Positions 22,198-32,289 of a stretch of DNA of 64,000 nt are shown here, piece by piece. How positions within the stretch are numbered: the stretch's first letter is position 1; the number at the start of each line of letters is the position of its first letter. Below the pieces are notes generated by a model. It saw nothing but the letters and a program-made list of their open reading frames with translations. It was not told the origin of the DNA and did no database searches. The stretch spans positions 4,960,001-5,024,000 of the forward strand of contig CP094243.1 in the NCBI GenBank assembly GCA_022749655.1, given 5' to 3'. The position numbers and the translations under genes were made by a program. Source of the stretch: Xanthomonas phaseoli pv. phaseoli. GTDB taxonomy: Bacteria > Pseudomonadota > Gammaproteobacteria > Xanthomonadales > Xanthomonadaceae.

Positions 22198-22829
22198 TCA
22201 TTGGCCCGGACGCGTCATGCGAAAACGTGCCTGCGGCTGCACTTCGTAGTAATCGGCCGGTCCGCCCGCGCGCAGAATCGTCTGCACCGCAGCCGGGTCG
22301 TAGATGCCCTCGTGCAGCGCGGACCTGGCCAGGTGCACGCCGACCACTTCGCCCAGCACCAGCCAGGTCTGGATGGCATGACCGGCGGCGGTTTGCAGCG
22401 GCAATAGCTGGCTGAGCCGACATTCGAAACTCACCGGGCTGGCAGCGCCCCGTGGCGCACCGATCAGCCGCGATGGCGCCACCTGCAGGCCGGCCAGATC
22501 GAATTCATCGACCTCCGCCGGTACCATCGCCGCACTGGCATTCATCGCCTCGGCCAGCGGGCGGGTGGCCAGGTTCCAGGTGAATTCGCCGGTGGCTTCG
22601 ATGTTGCGCAGGCTGTCCTTGCGACCGATGCTGGCAAAGCCGACGATCGGCGGAATGTAGTTGAAGGCATTGAAAAACTGTATGGCGCCAGATTGGCAAT
22701 GCCCTCGGCGCTGCGCGAGCCGATCCAGCCGATCGGGCGTGGGCCGACGATGGCGTTGAACGGATCGTGCGGCAGCCCGTGACCCTGCGTCGGCTCGTAG
22801 AAGTGAATGCTGTCGTCGGGTGTGCTCAT
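22198..22829 (-). CDS. Flavin reductase-like protein (frameshifted at 22673-22677)
   Basis: The protein belongs to the FMN-binding flavin reductase-like family. The first frame has [29 protein letters not shown] and the second has [19 protein letters not shown]... to the end (RFRMTRPGQ), including [13 protein letters not shown]. Homologous proteins read APYSFFNAFNY here; this needs T6 where the sequence has five (A5 at 22673-22677 on the plus strand). Joined length is about 210 residues. It sits between trpG and trpD on the same strand, although no tryptophan step needs it. Confidence 0.82.
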
Positions 22830-22972
22830 CGTGATCCGGATGCGATGGAAGGCGGTGCAGCGGTAACGTTACGTTGCGCGGTACGGTGCGCAGGTTGAGT
22901 GCCGCTGCAATTCTGCGTTGGGGTTGTAGCGACGCAGCGCGATACGGGCGTCACGCCGAGGCGCAGACACTA

Positions 22973-23551
22973 TCACCGCTGCAAAAAGTTTTTCAGCAAG
23001 GCATGTCCGTGCTGGGTCAGGATCGATTCGGGATGGAACTGCACGCCTTCGACCGGAAACTGGCGATGGCGCAGGCCCATGATCTCTTCCATCGAACCAT
23101 CCGGATTTTCGGTCCAGGCGGTGACCTCCAGTGCGTCCGGCAAGGTGGTCTTGTCCACAACAAGCGAGTGATAGCGCGTGGCCTCGTAGCTGTCCGGCAG
23201 GCCGGCGAACACTCCCTTGCCCTGATGACGAATCGGCGAGGTCTTGCCGTGCATGATGTTGCCGGCGCGGATCACATCGCCACCGTAGACCTGGCCGATG
23301 CTTTGATGGCCCAGGCACACGCCCAGGATCGGTGTGGTCTGACCCAGCCGCTCGATCAATTGCAGCGAGATCCCGGCCTCGTTGGGCGTACACGGACCGG
23401 GCGAGATGACGATGCGCTCGGGCTTGAGCGCGGCGATCTGGTCGACGCTCATGGCGTCGTTGCGCACCACCGTGACCTCGGCGCCCAGTGCCTGCAGGTA
23501 CTGCACGAGGTTGTAGGTGAAGCTGTCGTAGTTATCGAGCATCAGCAGCAT
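22973..23551 (-). CDS. trpG: Anthranilate synthase component II (glutamine amidotransferase)
   Basis: A class I glutamine amidotransferase of 192 residues that supplies ammonia to TrpE. Triad motifs: nucleophile Cys in [12 protein letters not shown], and His and Glu in [21 protein letters not shown] forms the oxyanion region. It may double as PabA, common where only one such subunit exists. A 53-codon ORF ends 10 bp before its start. Confidence 0.96.
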   Translation of the reverse strand: MLLMLDNYDSFTYNLVQYLQALGAEVTVVRNDAMSVDQIAALKPERIVISPGPCTPNEAGISLQLIERLGQTTPILGVCLGHQSIGQVYGGDVIRAGNIMHGKTSPIRHQGKGVFAGLPDSYEATRYHSLVVDKTTLPDALEVTAWTENPDGSMEEIMGLRHRQFPVEGVQFHPESILTQHGHALLKNFLQR

Positions 23552-23561
23552 GGCAGGGGAC

Positions 23562-23723
23562 TCATTGCGCGATCAGAAAGACCGCATAGATGTTTTGGGT
23601 GAAGGTCTGGCTGCCGGCTTCAGGTGACTCTGCGATCGGTGATGGCGCGGCGTGACTGCCACTCACCTGACCAGCATCGAGCGAACCGGGATAGGCAAAA
23701 TTCCGGCGTTCGCGTTGCTTCAT
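23562..23723 (-). CDS. Small hypothetical protein upstream of trpG
   Basis: A 53-codon frame begins ATG at 23723 ([19 protein letters not shown]) and ends with a hydrophobic [11 protein letters not shown]. An AGGGAG ribosome site lies nine bases before the ATG, better than for many larger genes here. The stop is 10 bp before trpG, which would allow translational coupling. It has no tryptophan codons, so it is not a classical trp attenuator leader. I recognise no family; it could be a real small protein or a coupling ORF. Confidence 0.5.
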   Translation of the reverse strand: MKQRERRNFAYPGSLDAGQVSGSHAAPSPIAESPEAGSQTFTQNIYAVFLIAQ

Positions 23724-23750
23724 CTGTTTCGCTCCCTCTGGTGCGCATGC

Positions 23751-24791
23751 TTACGGCGTGCCGCGATGAAGTGCGGCAACATCCGCACACAGCCGATCGA
23801 CCGACGCGGCCGTGGTTGCCCACGAGGTCACGAAGCGGATCACCTGACTGCCATCGGTGCGCACTTCCCAGCGCTCGAAGTCGTAGCGTTGCGCCAGCTG
23901 CGCGGCGTGTTGCGCGCTGACGGCGATGAACTGCTGGTTGGTCGGCGAGTCGCTGGTGAAGTGCGCACCGGCCGCGAGCAGGCCGGCGCGCAGGCGTTGC
24001 GCCATGCCGTTGGCGTGCGCGGCCAGTTCGAAGAACAGACTGTCTTCGAACAACGCCGCAAATTGCACGCCAAGCACCATGCCCTTGGCCAGTAACGCGC
24101 CGCGCTGCTTGATCAGATAACGCAAGTCGGCCTGCAACACGGGATTGACGATGACCAGCGCTTCGCCGAGCAGCGCACCATTCTTGGTGCCGCCGATATA
24201 GAACGCGTCGGTCAACGTGGCAATGGTCGGCAGATCCAGATCGTTGCCATCGGCGGTCAGCGCCGCACCCAGACGCGCGCCATCCAGGTACAGCAGCAAA
24301 TCGTTCGCGCGACAAAACCGCGACAACGCATCGAGTTCGGCGCGCGTATAGATGGTGCCGCTTTCAGTGCTGTTGGAAATGTAGACCAGGCGCGGCTGCA
24401 CCATGTGTTCGTTGCCATGCACAGCCAGCACCGGCTGAATCAGCGCAGGCGTCAGCTTGTCGTGCAGCGCCGGCACGGTGAGCACCTTGTGCCCGGTCGC
24501 TTCGATGGCGCCGGTCTCGTGCGTGGCGATATGCGCCGCTTCCACCGCGATGACTGCCTGATGCGGGCGCAAGAACGCGCTGATCGCAATCAGATTGGTC
24601 TGCGTGCCGCCGACCAGCAGATGCACGTCGGCCTGCGGCTGCGCGACTGCATTGCGGATCAACGCAACCGCACGCGCTGTGTGCCGATCGGTGCCATAGC
24701 CGGCGTGCTGCTCGGCGCTGGCCTGCGCCAACGCCTGCAACAGCCGCGGATGCGCGCCTTCGCTATAGTCGTTGCGAAAGCTGATGCGCAT
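23751..24791 (-). CDS. Threonine aldolase / beta-eliminating lyase family protein
   Basis: A fold-type I PLP enzyme of 346 residues from the ATG at 24791 (MRISFRNDYSEGAHPRLL). The lysine that binds PLP is in YIGGTKNGALLGE, and the Asp that contacts the cofactor ring is in LYLDGARLGAAL. Low-specificity threonine aldolases cleave L-threonine to glycine and acetaldehyde. It starts 20 bp after trpE ends and lies inside the trp run, so it is probably co-transcribed. A start at 24812 or 24881 is possible but would overlap trpE. Confidence 0.9.
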   Translation of the reverse strand: MRISFRNDYSEGAHPRLLQALAQASAEQHAGYGTDRHTARAVALIRNAVAQPQADVHLLVGGTQTNLIAISAFLRPHQAVIAVEAAHIATHETGAIEATGHKVLTVPALHDKLTPALIQPVLAVHGNEHMVQPRLVYISNSTESGTIYTRAELDALSRFCRANDLLLYLDGARLGAALTADGNDLDLPTIATLTDAFYIGGTKNGALLGEALVIVNPVLQADLRYLIKQRGALLAKGMVLGVQFAALFEDSLFFELAAHANGMAQRLRAGLLAAGAHFTSDSPTNQQFIAVSAQHAAQLAQRYDFERWEVRTDGSQVIRFVTSWATTAASVDRLCADVAALHRGTP

Positions 24792-24811
24792 AGCGCTACC
24801 CTGCCCGTCCA

Positions 24812-26287
24812 TCACAGGCCTTTCGCCGCCTGGGCAACTGCGCGAAACAGCGCACGCCCCTTGTTCATGGTTTCCTGCCATTCCAGGTCGGGGTCGGAGT
24901 CGTAGACCACGCCGCCGCCGGCCTGCACATACAGGTAGCCGTCCTGGATGACGGCAGTTCGGATGGCGATAGCGGTATCGGCATCGCCATGCCAGCCGAT
25001 ATAGCCGACCGCGCCGGAATACACGTTGCGCTTGACCGGCTCCAGTTCGCGGATGATTTCCAGCGCACGGATCTTCGGCGCGCCGCTGACGGTGCCGGCC
25101 GGGAAGGTGGCGCGCAGCACGTCGCTATAATTCAGGCCGGCTTTCAGGGTGCCGGTCACTTCGCTGACGATGTGCATGACATGGCTATAGCGTTCGATCA
25201 CGAACTGCTCGCCGACCTTGACCGTGCCCGGTTCGGCCACGCGGCCGACATCGTTGCGGCCCAGATCGATCAGCATCACGTGCTCGGCGCGTTCCTTCGG
25301 GTCGGCCAGCAGTTCTTCTTCCAGCGCCTTGTCCAGTTCGGGCGTTGCGCCGCGTGGGCGGGTGCCGGCGATCGGGCGCACAGTGACCACGCCATCGCGC
25401 AGGCGCGCCAGAATTTCTGGCGACGAGCCCACCACCTGGGTAGCGCCGACATCGAGAAAATACATGTACGGCGACGGGTTCAACGCACGCAGCGCGCGAT
25501 ACACATCCACCGGGCGCGCGCGGAACGGCACGCGCAGGCGCTGCGACGGCACCACCTGGAAGATATCGCCGGCGCGCACGTATTCCTGCGCCTTGCGCAC
25601 CACGGCGTGGTACTGCTCGCGGGTAAACGAGGAATGGAAGTCCGCTTCGTCGATGGCGTCGGAAATTTGCGCCTGCGGATACCCGGCGCCGCCCTGGCGC
25701 AGGCGATGCGCCAGCTCGTCCAGGCGCCGGTTGGCGCGCACATAGGCCTGCGGCTGGCGCGGGTCGGCATGCACGATCAGGTACAGACGGCCCTTGAGAT
25801 TGTCGAACACCGCCAGCTCTTCGGAGAGCATCAGCAGGATGTCGGGCGTGCCGAGTTCGTCGGGCTTGTCGCCGCTGCCCAGGCGCGGTTCGATGTACTG
25901 GATGCACTCGAAACCGAACCAGCCGACCAGCCCGCCGGTGAAACCGGGCAGCCCATCCAGCTGTGGCACCGAATGTTCGGCGCGCAGCGCATCGACTTCG
26001 GCCAACGGGTCGGCGACCTGCCGGGTGTCGACGACTTCGCCGTGCTCACTGACCTCCAGCGTGTGGCCCCGAAAGCTGTACACGCGCCGCGCCGGCAGGC
26101 CGATGATGGAGTAGCGCCCGAAGCGCTCCCCGCCTTCGACCGATTCGAACAGATAGGTGTAGGCGCCGTCGGCGAGCTTCAGATAGACCGACAGCGGCGT
26201 GTCCAGGTCGGACAGCACTTCGCGGACAACGGGGATACGGGTGTGACCTTCAGCGGCCTGGCGCTGGAACTGCTCTGCAGTGATCAA
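24812..26287 (-). CDS. trpE: Anthranilate synthase component I
   Basis: TrpE of 491 residues converts chorismate to anthranilate with TrpG. The N-terminal feedback-inhibition motif is seen as [14 protein letters not shown], and the chorismate-binding domain has [31 protein letters not shown] and [12 protein letters not shown] choose the TTG at 26287 ([19 protein letters not shown]), because AAGGAAAG lies five bases before it. The frame is open to 26332 but those residues are not conserved. It is the first gene of the trp cluster. Confidence 0.95.
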   Translation of the reverse strand: MITAEQFQRQAAEGHTRIPVVREVLSDLDTPLSVYLKLADGAYTYLFESVEGGERFGRYSIIGLPARRVYSFRGHTLEVSEHGEVVDTRQVADPLAEVDALRAEHSVPQLDGLPGFTGGLVGWFGFECIQYIEPRLGSGDKPDELGTPDILLMLSEELAVFDNLKGRLYLIVHADPRQPQAYVRANRRLDELAHRLRQGGAGYPQAQISDAIDEADFHSSFTREQYHAVVRKAQEYVRAGDIFQVVPSQRLRVPFRARPVDVYRALRALNPSPYMYFLDVGATQVVGSSPEILARLRDGVVTVRPIAGTRPRGATPELDKALEEELLADPKERAEHVMLIDLGRNDVGRVAEPGTVKVGEQFVIERYSHVMHIVSEVTGTLKAGLNYSDVLRATFPAGTVSGAPKIRALEIIRELEPVKRNVYSGAVGYIGWHGDADTAIAIRTAVIQDGYLYVQAGGGVVYDSDPDLEWQETMNKGRALFRAVAQAAKGL

Positions 26288-26615
26288 GACGACTTTCCTT
26301 CCGGGACTCTGTGGCGGGGCGGACGACGGCAACGGGCCACCATCGCCACCAGCGGCGAGCGGAAGAGAAGGAGCGTGGAGTCGTCAGGCGGGACACACGC
26401 GGGTACTGTAGCGCAAGTGTCGGCCGAGGGCAGCAGGCCGCGGCCAACGCGCTTCGGAATGCGAAGCACGGAAGGGGGTTGGCGGACGTAGCCTTGCGCA
26501 CCGGGTAATATCTGGTGCGAATAACCTGCGGTTGGCGACAGGCGTCGGTGTTGCGCGCTGCACGGGTTGATTCCCGTGCGGCCTGGGTCGTGGCAGCGGC
26601 ACCAGTGTCGGCGCA

Positions 26616-26654
26616 GGGACCCTCACCCCAACCCCTCTCCCGGCGGGAGAGGGG
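26616..26654 (-). repeat. Solitary REP-type palindrome
   Basis: CCCCTCTCCCGGCGGGAGAGGGG at 26632-26654 is preceded by the reverse-oriented tail ACCCTCACCCCAA. It is the same element as in the arrays at 12.2 and 54.8 kb. Confidence 0.85.
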
Positions 26655-26965
26655 CTCAGGGCTGCGTGCTTGTCACCGCTCCGTTTCTGCCGCCCTACTT
26701 CGCCTGAGCTGCAGCCAACCCGTTGCGCCGATCGTCGCTCCGGCAGCCGCAGCGCTGCTCCGCTTTAGCCGCAGCGTTGCACCGATCGTTTGCTCCGCTG
26801 AGCCGCAGCGCCGCCTTTAAGCCGTCGTTGAGCCGGCATCGCTTGGGTTGGCATGCGATTGTCCGGATCTACCGGACTCGTTCATGGTGGAGGCATGGCA
26901 CTGCACGGTGCGCGCGCATGCATCAACCGGACGACCGCACATCAGCGCGGGCCGATCGCGCTCTT

Positions 26966-27014
26966 CCGAATCCCGATTCCCGATTGCCCATTCCCGACTC
27001 CCGACTCCCGATTC
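26966..27014. repeat. Imperfect heptamer array (CCGATTC-like, seven copies)
   Basis: Seven consecutive 7-bp units read CCGAATC, CCGATTC, CCGATTG, CCCATTC, CCGACTC, CCGACTC, CCGATTC. The unit is the reverse complement of the GGGATTC-type repeat at 56822, with one base difference. Confidence 0.85.
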
Positions 27015-27021
27015 CCCGCAC

Positions 27022-27951
27022 TCATCCACCGACCAACGGACAGTCGGCAGGCAAATGCATCCGCAGCCGCGCCGGGACGCATTCGATGCGGAAGTGCCGC
27101 GAGGTTTCCGGTTCGCCGTCCAGGTTCAAGGTCAGCGGTTGCTGGGAGACGATTTCCAGCCACGGCACGCGGGCGCGCACGGCCACGCGTTCGAGCGCGG
27201 CCTGTTTGCCGCCGGTGACCAGGGTGCCGAGGGTGGCAGCCACCTCGCCGTCGAGGTCCGGGACGATGGTGACATCGAGCAGGCCGTCGTCGATCAGGGC
27301 CTCCGGGCACAGCGCCTGGCCGCCACCGGCCTGGCGCCCGTTCCCCAGCCCGAGTGCGATGAATTCGCCTTCCCAGCTGAACTCCGGGCCGCTGAAGCGG
27401 GCGCTGATCGGGTCGATGCGGCCCAGCCGCGACATGCCGGTGATGAGATAGGCCAGACCGCCGAGCATTTTCTTCAGGCCTTCGTCGGTTTCCACCGTGA
27501 CCTGGGTACCGAAGCCGCCGCTGGCCACATTGGCGCACCAGTGCGGGCCATGGTCGGCGTCGATCCGCAGCAGGTCGACCGGCTGCGCGACGCGCTCGGC
27601 GATCAGGTTCAACGCCTCCAGCGGGACGATCGGGACGTTGGCGGCGGTGGCAAAATCGTTGGCAGTGCCCAGCGGCACCAGGCCCAGCGACGGCAGCGTG
27701 GCCGCATCGCCCTCGTGGTGCGCCAGCGCGGCGGCCACTTCGCTCAGGGTGCCGTCGCCACCGGCGGCCACCACCGTGTGCACGCCATCGGCCACCGCCT
27801 CGCCCACGTAGCGCTCGGCATCGCCGTCTTCCCAGGTGACCCGCACATCGAGCTGGATACCGCGCTCGCGCAGCGTTCCCACTGCCTCACGCAGGTCCAG
27901 GTTATCGGTGGACTTGCCATTGAGGATCAGACGCCAGTGGGACGGGGCCAT
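27022..27951 (-). CDS. YegS-like lipid kinase (diacylglycerol kinase catalytic domain)
   Basis: A 309-residue protein with the DAGK catalytic fold: nucleotide-binding [15 protein letters not shown] (about residues 63-77), [10 protein letters not shown] and, late, [16 protein letters not shown]. YegS proteins phosphorylate lipids, with phosphatidylglycerol suggested for the E. coli member; the substrate here is not shown by sequence. It has its own gene neighbourhood with no partner on the same strand. Confidence 0.9.
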   Translation of the reverse strand: MAPSHWRLILNGKSTDNLDLREAVGTLRERGIQLDVRVTWEDGDAERYVGEAVADGVHTVVAAGGDGTLSEVAAALAHHEGDAATLPSLGLVPLGTANDFATAANVPIVPLEALNLIAERVAQPVDLLRIDADHGPHWCANVASGGFGTQVTVETDEGLKKMLGGLAYLITGMSRLGRIDPISARFSGPEFSWEGEFIALGLGNGRQAGGGQALCPEALIDDGLLDVTIVPDLDGEVAATLGTLVTGGKQAALERVAVRARVPWLEIVSQQPLTLNLDGEPETSRHFRIECVPARLRMHLPADCPLVGG

Positions 27952-28122
27952 GCGCGCTGCCGATGCCGTGAGGGGAATGGCCGCAGGCTAGCAGTGGGCC
28001 AATGGGCAGATCGTGAATGGGCGCCGCCGGGACACTGTCATTGCGGTGTCATCGATAACCAGGAGAATAGAAGGCCATAGCAGGGACGACGGGCGGAGGC
28101 AGGATCAGCCTCCAGTTTTCTT

Positions 28123-28150
28123 GAAGGCCGCTTCCTCGGGAGCGGCCTTC
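28123..28150 (-). terminator. Hairpin downstream of rpe-acetyltransferase operon
   Basis: A perfect 10-bp stem GAAGGCCGCT/AGCGGCCTTC with an 8-nt loop lies 35 bp after the acetyltransferase stop. There is no clear U tract on the minus strand; CTTT follows on the plus strand. Confidence 0.6.
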
Positions 28151-28184
28151 CTTTGCGGGATGCTGACCTCCCGGCGCGCCCGGC

Positions 28185-28676
28185 TCAGCCGCCCGCCGCA
28201 AACGCGGCCAGCCGTTCGCCGTCGAGCCGGTACACGGTCCAGCCCTCCATGGGGTGCGCACCGACTGCCTTGTAGAAGTCGATGGCCGGCTGGTTCCAGT
28301 CCAGCACCGACCATTCGAACCGCCCGCAGCCACGCTGCACGGCCAGCTGCGCCAAGTGCCGCAACAGCGCAAGGCCCGCGCCGTTGCCGCGCGCTTCCGG
28401 CCGCACGAACAGGTCTTCCAGATACAAGCCGTTACGGCCCAGCCAAGTGGAGTAGTTGAAGAAATACACCGCAAATCCAAGCGCTTGGCCGTCGCGCTCG
28501 CAGATCAACGCATGCGCGGTGGCCCCTTCGCCGAACAGACTGGCGCGCAACTCCTGCTGGCTGGCCTTGACCGCATCCGGCTCGCGCTCGTACACCGCCA
28601 GCGCGGTGATGAGTTCATGCAGCAGCGGCACATCCGCAGGCGTGGCGCTGCGGATCTGCGGCGCAGGCCGGCTCAT
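28185..28676 (-). CDS. GNAT family N-acetyltransferase
   Basis: A 163-residue GNAT protein. The acetyl-CoA motif A is [22 protein letters not shown] (given here in part: [15 protein letters not shown], about residues 86-100), with motif [20 protein letters not shown]. The pattern resembles diamine/spermidine-type SSAT-like acetyltransferases. Its ATG overlaps the rpe stop (ATGA), so the two are translationally coupled. The substrate is unknown. Confidence 0.88.
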   Translation of the reverse strand: MSRPAPQIRSATPADVPLLHELITALAVYEREPDAVKASQQELRASLFGEGATAHALICERDGQALGFAVYFFNYSTWLGRNGLYLEDLFVRPEARGNGAGLALLRHLAQLAVQRGCGRFEWSVLDWNQPAIDFYKAVGAHPMEGWTVYRLDGERLAAFAAGG

Positions 28677-29344
28677 CGCACCGCATCCACCGCCGCGCGC
28701 ATCTGCGCAATCACCTGCGCATAGTCGGGCGCATTGAAAATGGCCGAGCCGGCGACGAAGGTGTCGGCGCCGGCGGCGGCAATCGCACCGATGTTGTCGG
28801 CCTTGACCCCACCATCGATCTCCAGCCGGATCGGCTTGCCCGTCGCGTCGATCTTGCGGCGGATCGCGCGCAGCTTGTCCAGCGCAGACGGGATGAAAGC
28901 CTGCCCGCCGAAGCCCGGGTTGACCGACATCACCAAGACCAAGTCCAGCTCGGGCAGCACCCAATCCAGGATGTCCACCGGCGTGGCCGGGTTGAGCACC
29001 AGCCCGGCCTGGCAGCCATGCGACTTGATCAGCTGGATCGTGCGGTGCACGTGGCGGCTGGCTTCGGGGTGGAAGCTGATGGTGGTGGCACCGGCTTCGG
29101 CGAAATCCGGCACGATGCGGTCCACCGGCTCGACCATCAGATGCACGTCGATCGGCGCGGTGATGCCGTGCTTGCGCAGCGCCTGGCACACCATCGGGCC
29201 GATGGTGAGGTTGGGCACATAGTGGTTGTCCATCACGTCGAAGTGCACCCAGTCGGCACCAGCCTTGAGCACGTTATTCACTTCCTCGCCCAGACGGGCG
29301 AAATCGGCGGACAGGATGGACGGGGCGATCGCCGTCGGTTGCAT
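28673..29344 (-). CDS. rpe: Ribulose-phosphate 3-epimerase
   Basis: A 223-residue TIM-barrel epimerase of the pentose phosphate pathway. Motifs: [30 protein letters not shown] (metal-binding His and Asp), [23 protein letters not shown] and [10 protein letters not shown]. The start at 29344 gives the conserved [11 protein letters not shown]. Confidence 0.97.
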   Translation of the reverse strand: MQPTAIAPSILSADFARLGEEVNNVLKAGADWVHFDVMDNHYVPNLTIGPMVCQALRKHGITAPIDVHLMVEPVDRIVPDFAEAGATTISFHPEASRHVHRTIQLIKSHGCQAGLVLNPATPVDILDWVLPELDLVLVMSVNPGFGGQAFIPSALDKLRAIRRKIDATGKPIRLEIDGGVKADNIGAIAAAGADTFVAGSAIFNAPDYAQVIAQMRAAVDAVR

Positions 29345-29627
29345 GGGCAGCTCGGAAAAATGCAGGAGCGCCATTGTCGCAACCGTGGCCCGGCGAGGAA
29401 AGCCGAACGCCGCTGGGCGCTCGGGGCGCACGCCGCGGGCAGGCCGCCGCTACCACCGCAGGCTGGGGCCGGCAGCTCGCAGTCATTGCGCGATCGCGCA
29501 CCTGCCGGCGGCGCCAGCGGCTCTGCCGCTGTGCAATGCCGCCCCCAAGTCAGCCCACGTGCATCCGGAGCGGACGCGAGCGCGTAGTTACCTGACCGGC
29601 GCGCCGCGCCAGATGCAAGGAGACCGC

Positions 29628-30467
29628 ATGAAACCCACCCCGCTCGCTTCCGCCGCTTTGGCCCTTCTCGTCCTGGCGCCCTCGGCCTGGGCGCAATCCG
29701 GCCCAGCTGACTGGTCCGGTTTTTCCATCGGTGCCAATGCCGGTGGTGCCGATCCGGCCGGCGTCTCCGGTGGCCGCTTCGGCTTCGATACCAATCTGGA
29801 TGGCCGCGACGGCGACCAGGTCAGCACCGTGACCGGTGCAGATGCATTTTCGCCCGGTTTCTGCGGTGGCGCAGCGGCGGGGCGCACGCCGGCCAGTGGT
29901 TGCAGCAAGGACAAGGGCGGTGCCGAATATGGCGCACGGCTGGGCTACGACTGGCAGGCCGGCAACTGGGTCTATGGCGTGGTCGCCGAATACACCCGCA
30001 ACGATGTCCACGACAGCGTCAGCGCCTTCAGCACGACACCTGCGTTTTATACCTTCACCCGCCAGCTCAACCGCACCGCGGCGTTGCGCGGGCGCATCGG
30101 CTACGCCTTCGGCACGCAGGGCGATTACCTGGCCTACATCACCGCCGGTGTGGCGCGTGGCGAATTCGACCACCGCTTTGCCAGCAGCAATACCGCCAAC
30201 AGCTTCACCAGCAGTGGCGGCGACAGTGCCGATGGCTACCAGGCCGGCATCGGCCTGCAACGGCGCTTGAGCGACAAGGTCTCGGTCGGCGTGGAATATC
30301 TGTTCACCCGCCTGCAGGACGACGACACCCGCGTGCGCGTCGGCCCCGGCACCGCGCCGGCCACCAACCCCTTCCTGCGCGTCAATCCGGCCGGTACCGA
30401 CCTGCGTCGGACCGATACCGATGTTTCGACCAACGCGGTGCGGCTGACCGCGACCTACAGGTTCTGA
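29628..30467 (+). CDS. Outer-membrane beta-barrel protein
   Basis: The 279-residue precursor starts with a signal peptide (MKPTPLASAALALLVLAPSAWA) after AAGGAG. The mature part alternates short polar turns and amphipathic strands (YGARLGYDWQAGNWVYGVVA, AALRGRIGYAFG, VGVEYLFTRL) and ends in YRF, the C-terminal phenylalanine used for BAM insertion. This is the layout of the OmpA-like/Omp25 porin-type barrel family in alphaproteobacteria and xanthomonads. Two cysteines (in FCGGAAAG and SGCSKD) may form an extracellular disulfide. Function unknown. Confidence 0.85.
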   Translation: MKPTPLASAALALLVLAPSAWAQSGPADWSGFSIGANAGGADPAGVSGGRFGFDTNLDGRDGDQVSTVTGADAFSPGFCGGAAAGRTPASGCSKDKGGAEYGARLGYDWQAGNWVYGVVAEYTRNDVHDSVSAFSTTPAFYTFTRQLNRTAALRGRIGYAFGTQGDYLAYITAGVARGEFDHRFASSNTANSFTSSGGDSADGYQAGIGLQRRLSDKVSVGVEYLFTRLQDDDTRVRVGPGTAPATNPFLRVNPAGTDLRRTDTDVSTNAVRLTATYRF

Positions 30468-30492
30468 GAGCCGGGTGCGTGCGTGCCCGCGG

Positions 30493-30519
30493 CGCCTGAT
30501 CGTGACGATCAGGCGTTTT
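30493..30519 (+). terminator. Terminator of the outer-membrane barrel gene
   Basis: A perfect 10-bp stem CGCCTGATCG/CGATCAGGCG with a TGA loop is followed by TTTTATT, 25 bp past the stop codon. Confidence 0.9.
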
Positions 30520-30604
30520 ATTGGGTGAGGCCTTTCCGGGGAACAACACGCTGCGCTGACGTCCGGCACTGCTGGACGCAGCAGATGTCGGTGCGCCCCT
30601 TCGC

Positions 30605-30934
30605 TCAGCGCCTGCGCAGCCGCTGAATCCGGTCGTAGGCGGCGTTGATCTGGCTGGCCTTCTTCTCGGCCTGGCGGCGGGCTTCCGGGTCGGCGTTGGC
30701 GACCTTGTCCGGGTGGTAGCGCGACATCAGCCGGCGATAGGCCAGGTCGATCTCGGCGGTGGTGGCATCCGGCTCCAGGCCCAGCGCTTCGTAAGGATTT
30801 TCCGCGCGCCGTTTGAACCAGCCGGCGTCGACCGCGTGGCCGATCGCCAGCCCGATCATCAGCCCCACCACCGGCGCCCCGCGAAACAGCAAGGCGCCGG
30901 CCAATGCGCCGAGCAGTTTTCCGTACCAGGACAT
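30605..30934 (-). CDS. Membrane-anchored J-domain protein
   Basis: A 109-residue protein from ATG 30934 (MSWYGKLLGALAGALLFRG). It has an N-terminal glycine-rich membrane segment and a C-terminal J domain (NPYEALGLEPDATTAEIDLAY..., HPD at YHPDK near residue 78). It resembles DjlA without the TerB domain. J domains stimulate DnaK ATPase; the membrane anchor suggests chaperone recruitment to the inner membrane. Confidence 0.87.
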   Translation of the reverse strand: MSWYGKLLGALAGALLFRGAPVVGLMIGLAIGHAVDAGWFKRRAENPYEALGLEPDATTAEIDLAYRRLMSRYHPDKVANADPEARRQAEKKASQINAAYDRIQRLRRR

Positions 30935-31141
30935 GGGGCGATCGGGGGCGGGAGGCGGGCTGGCGATCTTACCCGAACGCCCGCCCGGCCTGGCTGACGG
31001 CGCCTGCACAGGCCCCACTGCGCGGGCTCCAATAAATTCTGCGGGCGGCGGCGAAGCGCCGTACACTACGCGGCCCGCTGCCTACCCGCGGGCCCGCCGG
31101 GTCCCGGGGACAGCGTCATAGCGACGTCCTTAGGAGTGCCT

Positions 31142-32067
31142 GTGTCGACCACGCTGTTGCAATCCGATCTGCCCGGCCTGCCGTTGCGTCACCGTGGCAA
31201 GGTCCGTGATGTCTTCGATATTCCCCGCGACCGCCTGCCCGCCGGTGCGCCCCGGGCGACTATCTGTTGATGGTGGCCACCGATCGCCTGTCTGCGTTCG
31301 ACGTGGTGCTGCCCGACCCGATTCCCGGCAAGGGCGAGATGCTGTGCCAGGTATCCAACTTCTGGTTCCACAAGACCGAGCACCTGATGCCCAACCACCT
31401 GGTGGACATCCGCGTGGAGCAGGTATTGCCCGAGGGTGTCGACCCGGCCTTGTACGCCAAGCGCGCCGTGGTCACGCGCAAGCTCAAGCCGGTGCCGGTG
31501 GAAGCCATCGCCCGCGGCTATGTGATCGGCAGCGGCTGGAAGGATTACCAGCGCACCGGCAAGATCAGCGGTATCGAATTGCCCGACGGCCTGCGTCAGG
31601 CCGAGAAACTGCCCGAGCCGATTTTCACGCCTTCGACCAAGGCAGCGGTTGGCGACCACGACGAAAACATCGACTTCGATGCAATGGTCAAGACGGTCGG
31701 TGCCGAGCTGGCCGAACGCGTGCGCGACGCCACCTTGCGCATCTACCGTTTTGCCGCCGATTTTGCTGCCGAACGCGGCATCCTGCTGGCCGATACCAAG
31801 TTCGAATTCGGCACCGATGCCGATGGCCGTCTGTACATCATGGACGAGATGCTGACCCCGGATTCCTCCCGTTATTGGCCGGCCGACCAATACGAACCGG
31901 GCACCAGCCCGCCGAGCTACGACAAGCAGTTCGTGCGCGATTATCTGGAAACCCTGGACTGGGGCAAGACCGCGCCCGGCCCGCGCCTGCCGGCCAACGT
32001 CATCGATCGCACGCGTGCGAAATATGCCGAAGCGCTGCAGCGGCTGGCGGACATTTCGGTGGATTGA
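31142..32067 (+). CDS. purC: SAICAR synthetase PurC (frameshifted at 31250-31253)
   Basis: PurC joins aspartate to CAIR in purine synthesis. The GTG at 31142 (after AGGAG) starts [30 protein letters not shown] in one frame. The rest ([27 protein letters not shown] to SVD) is in another. SAICAR synthetase motifs are clear: [26 protein letters not shown]-like LADTKFEFG and [13 protein letters not shown]. One missing C in GCGCCCCGGGCG (31250-31253) restores PGDYLLM and 308 residues. A real break would cause purine auxotrophy. Confidence 0.93.
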
Positions 32068-32289
32068 TGGCCTGCCCCCGATTGAAGGGGGCGAGTCGGC
32101 GCAGTACGCAGACGCCGTCATGACTGAAGCACTGAAAATAATCGGCGTGTTGCGAGCCCGTCGCCTGCCAACCAAGGCCAAGCTGGCGGTGGTGCATGAA
32201 ACTTCATGACGGGCACTGCACACAATCGCATCTAATTCATTCCACCATGCTCGCCACGATGGTGTGCGCTCTTGCCCAACGAGGTCGCA

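Larger units (their letters stand above)
26288..27021. other. Intergenic region with a REP element and heptamer repeats
   Basis: The region upstream of trpE contains one REP-type palindrome (26632-26654), several short AGCCGCAGCG repeats around 26740-26815, and a heptamer array at 26966-27014. No protein with recognisable motifs is seen. The trpE promoter is expected at 26290-26450, but I could not mark boxes with confidence. Confidence 0.5.

Noticed and set aside
24989..26491. A 500-residue plus-strand open frame opposite trpE
   Set aside because: Antisense shadow of a clear TrpE gene; no recognisable domain.
26491..26520. Hairpin near 26500 as a trp attenuator
   Set aside because: The stem is short and imperfect, lacks a U tract and is not linked to a Trp-rich leader ORF.
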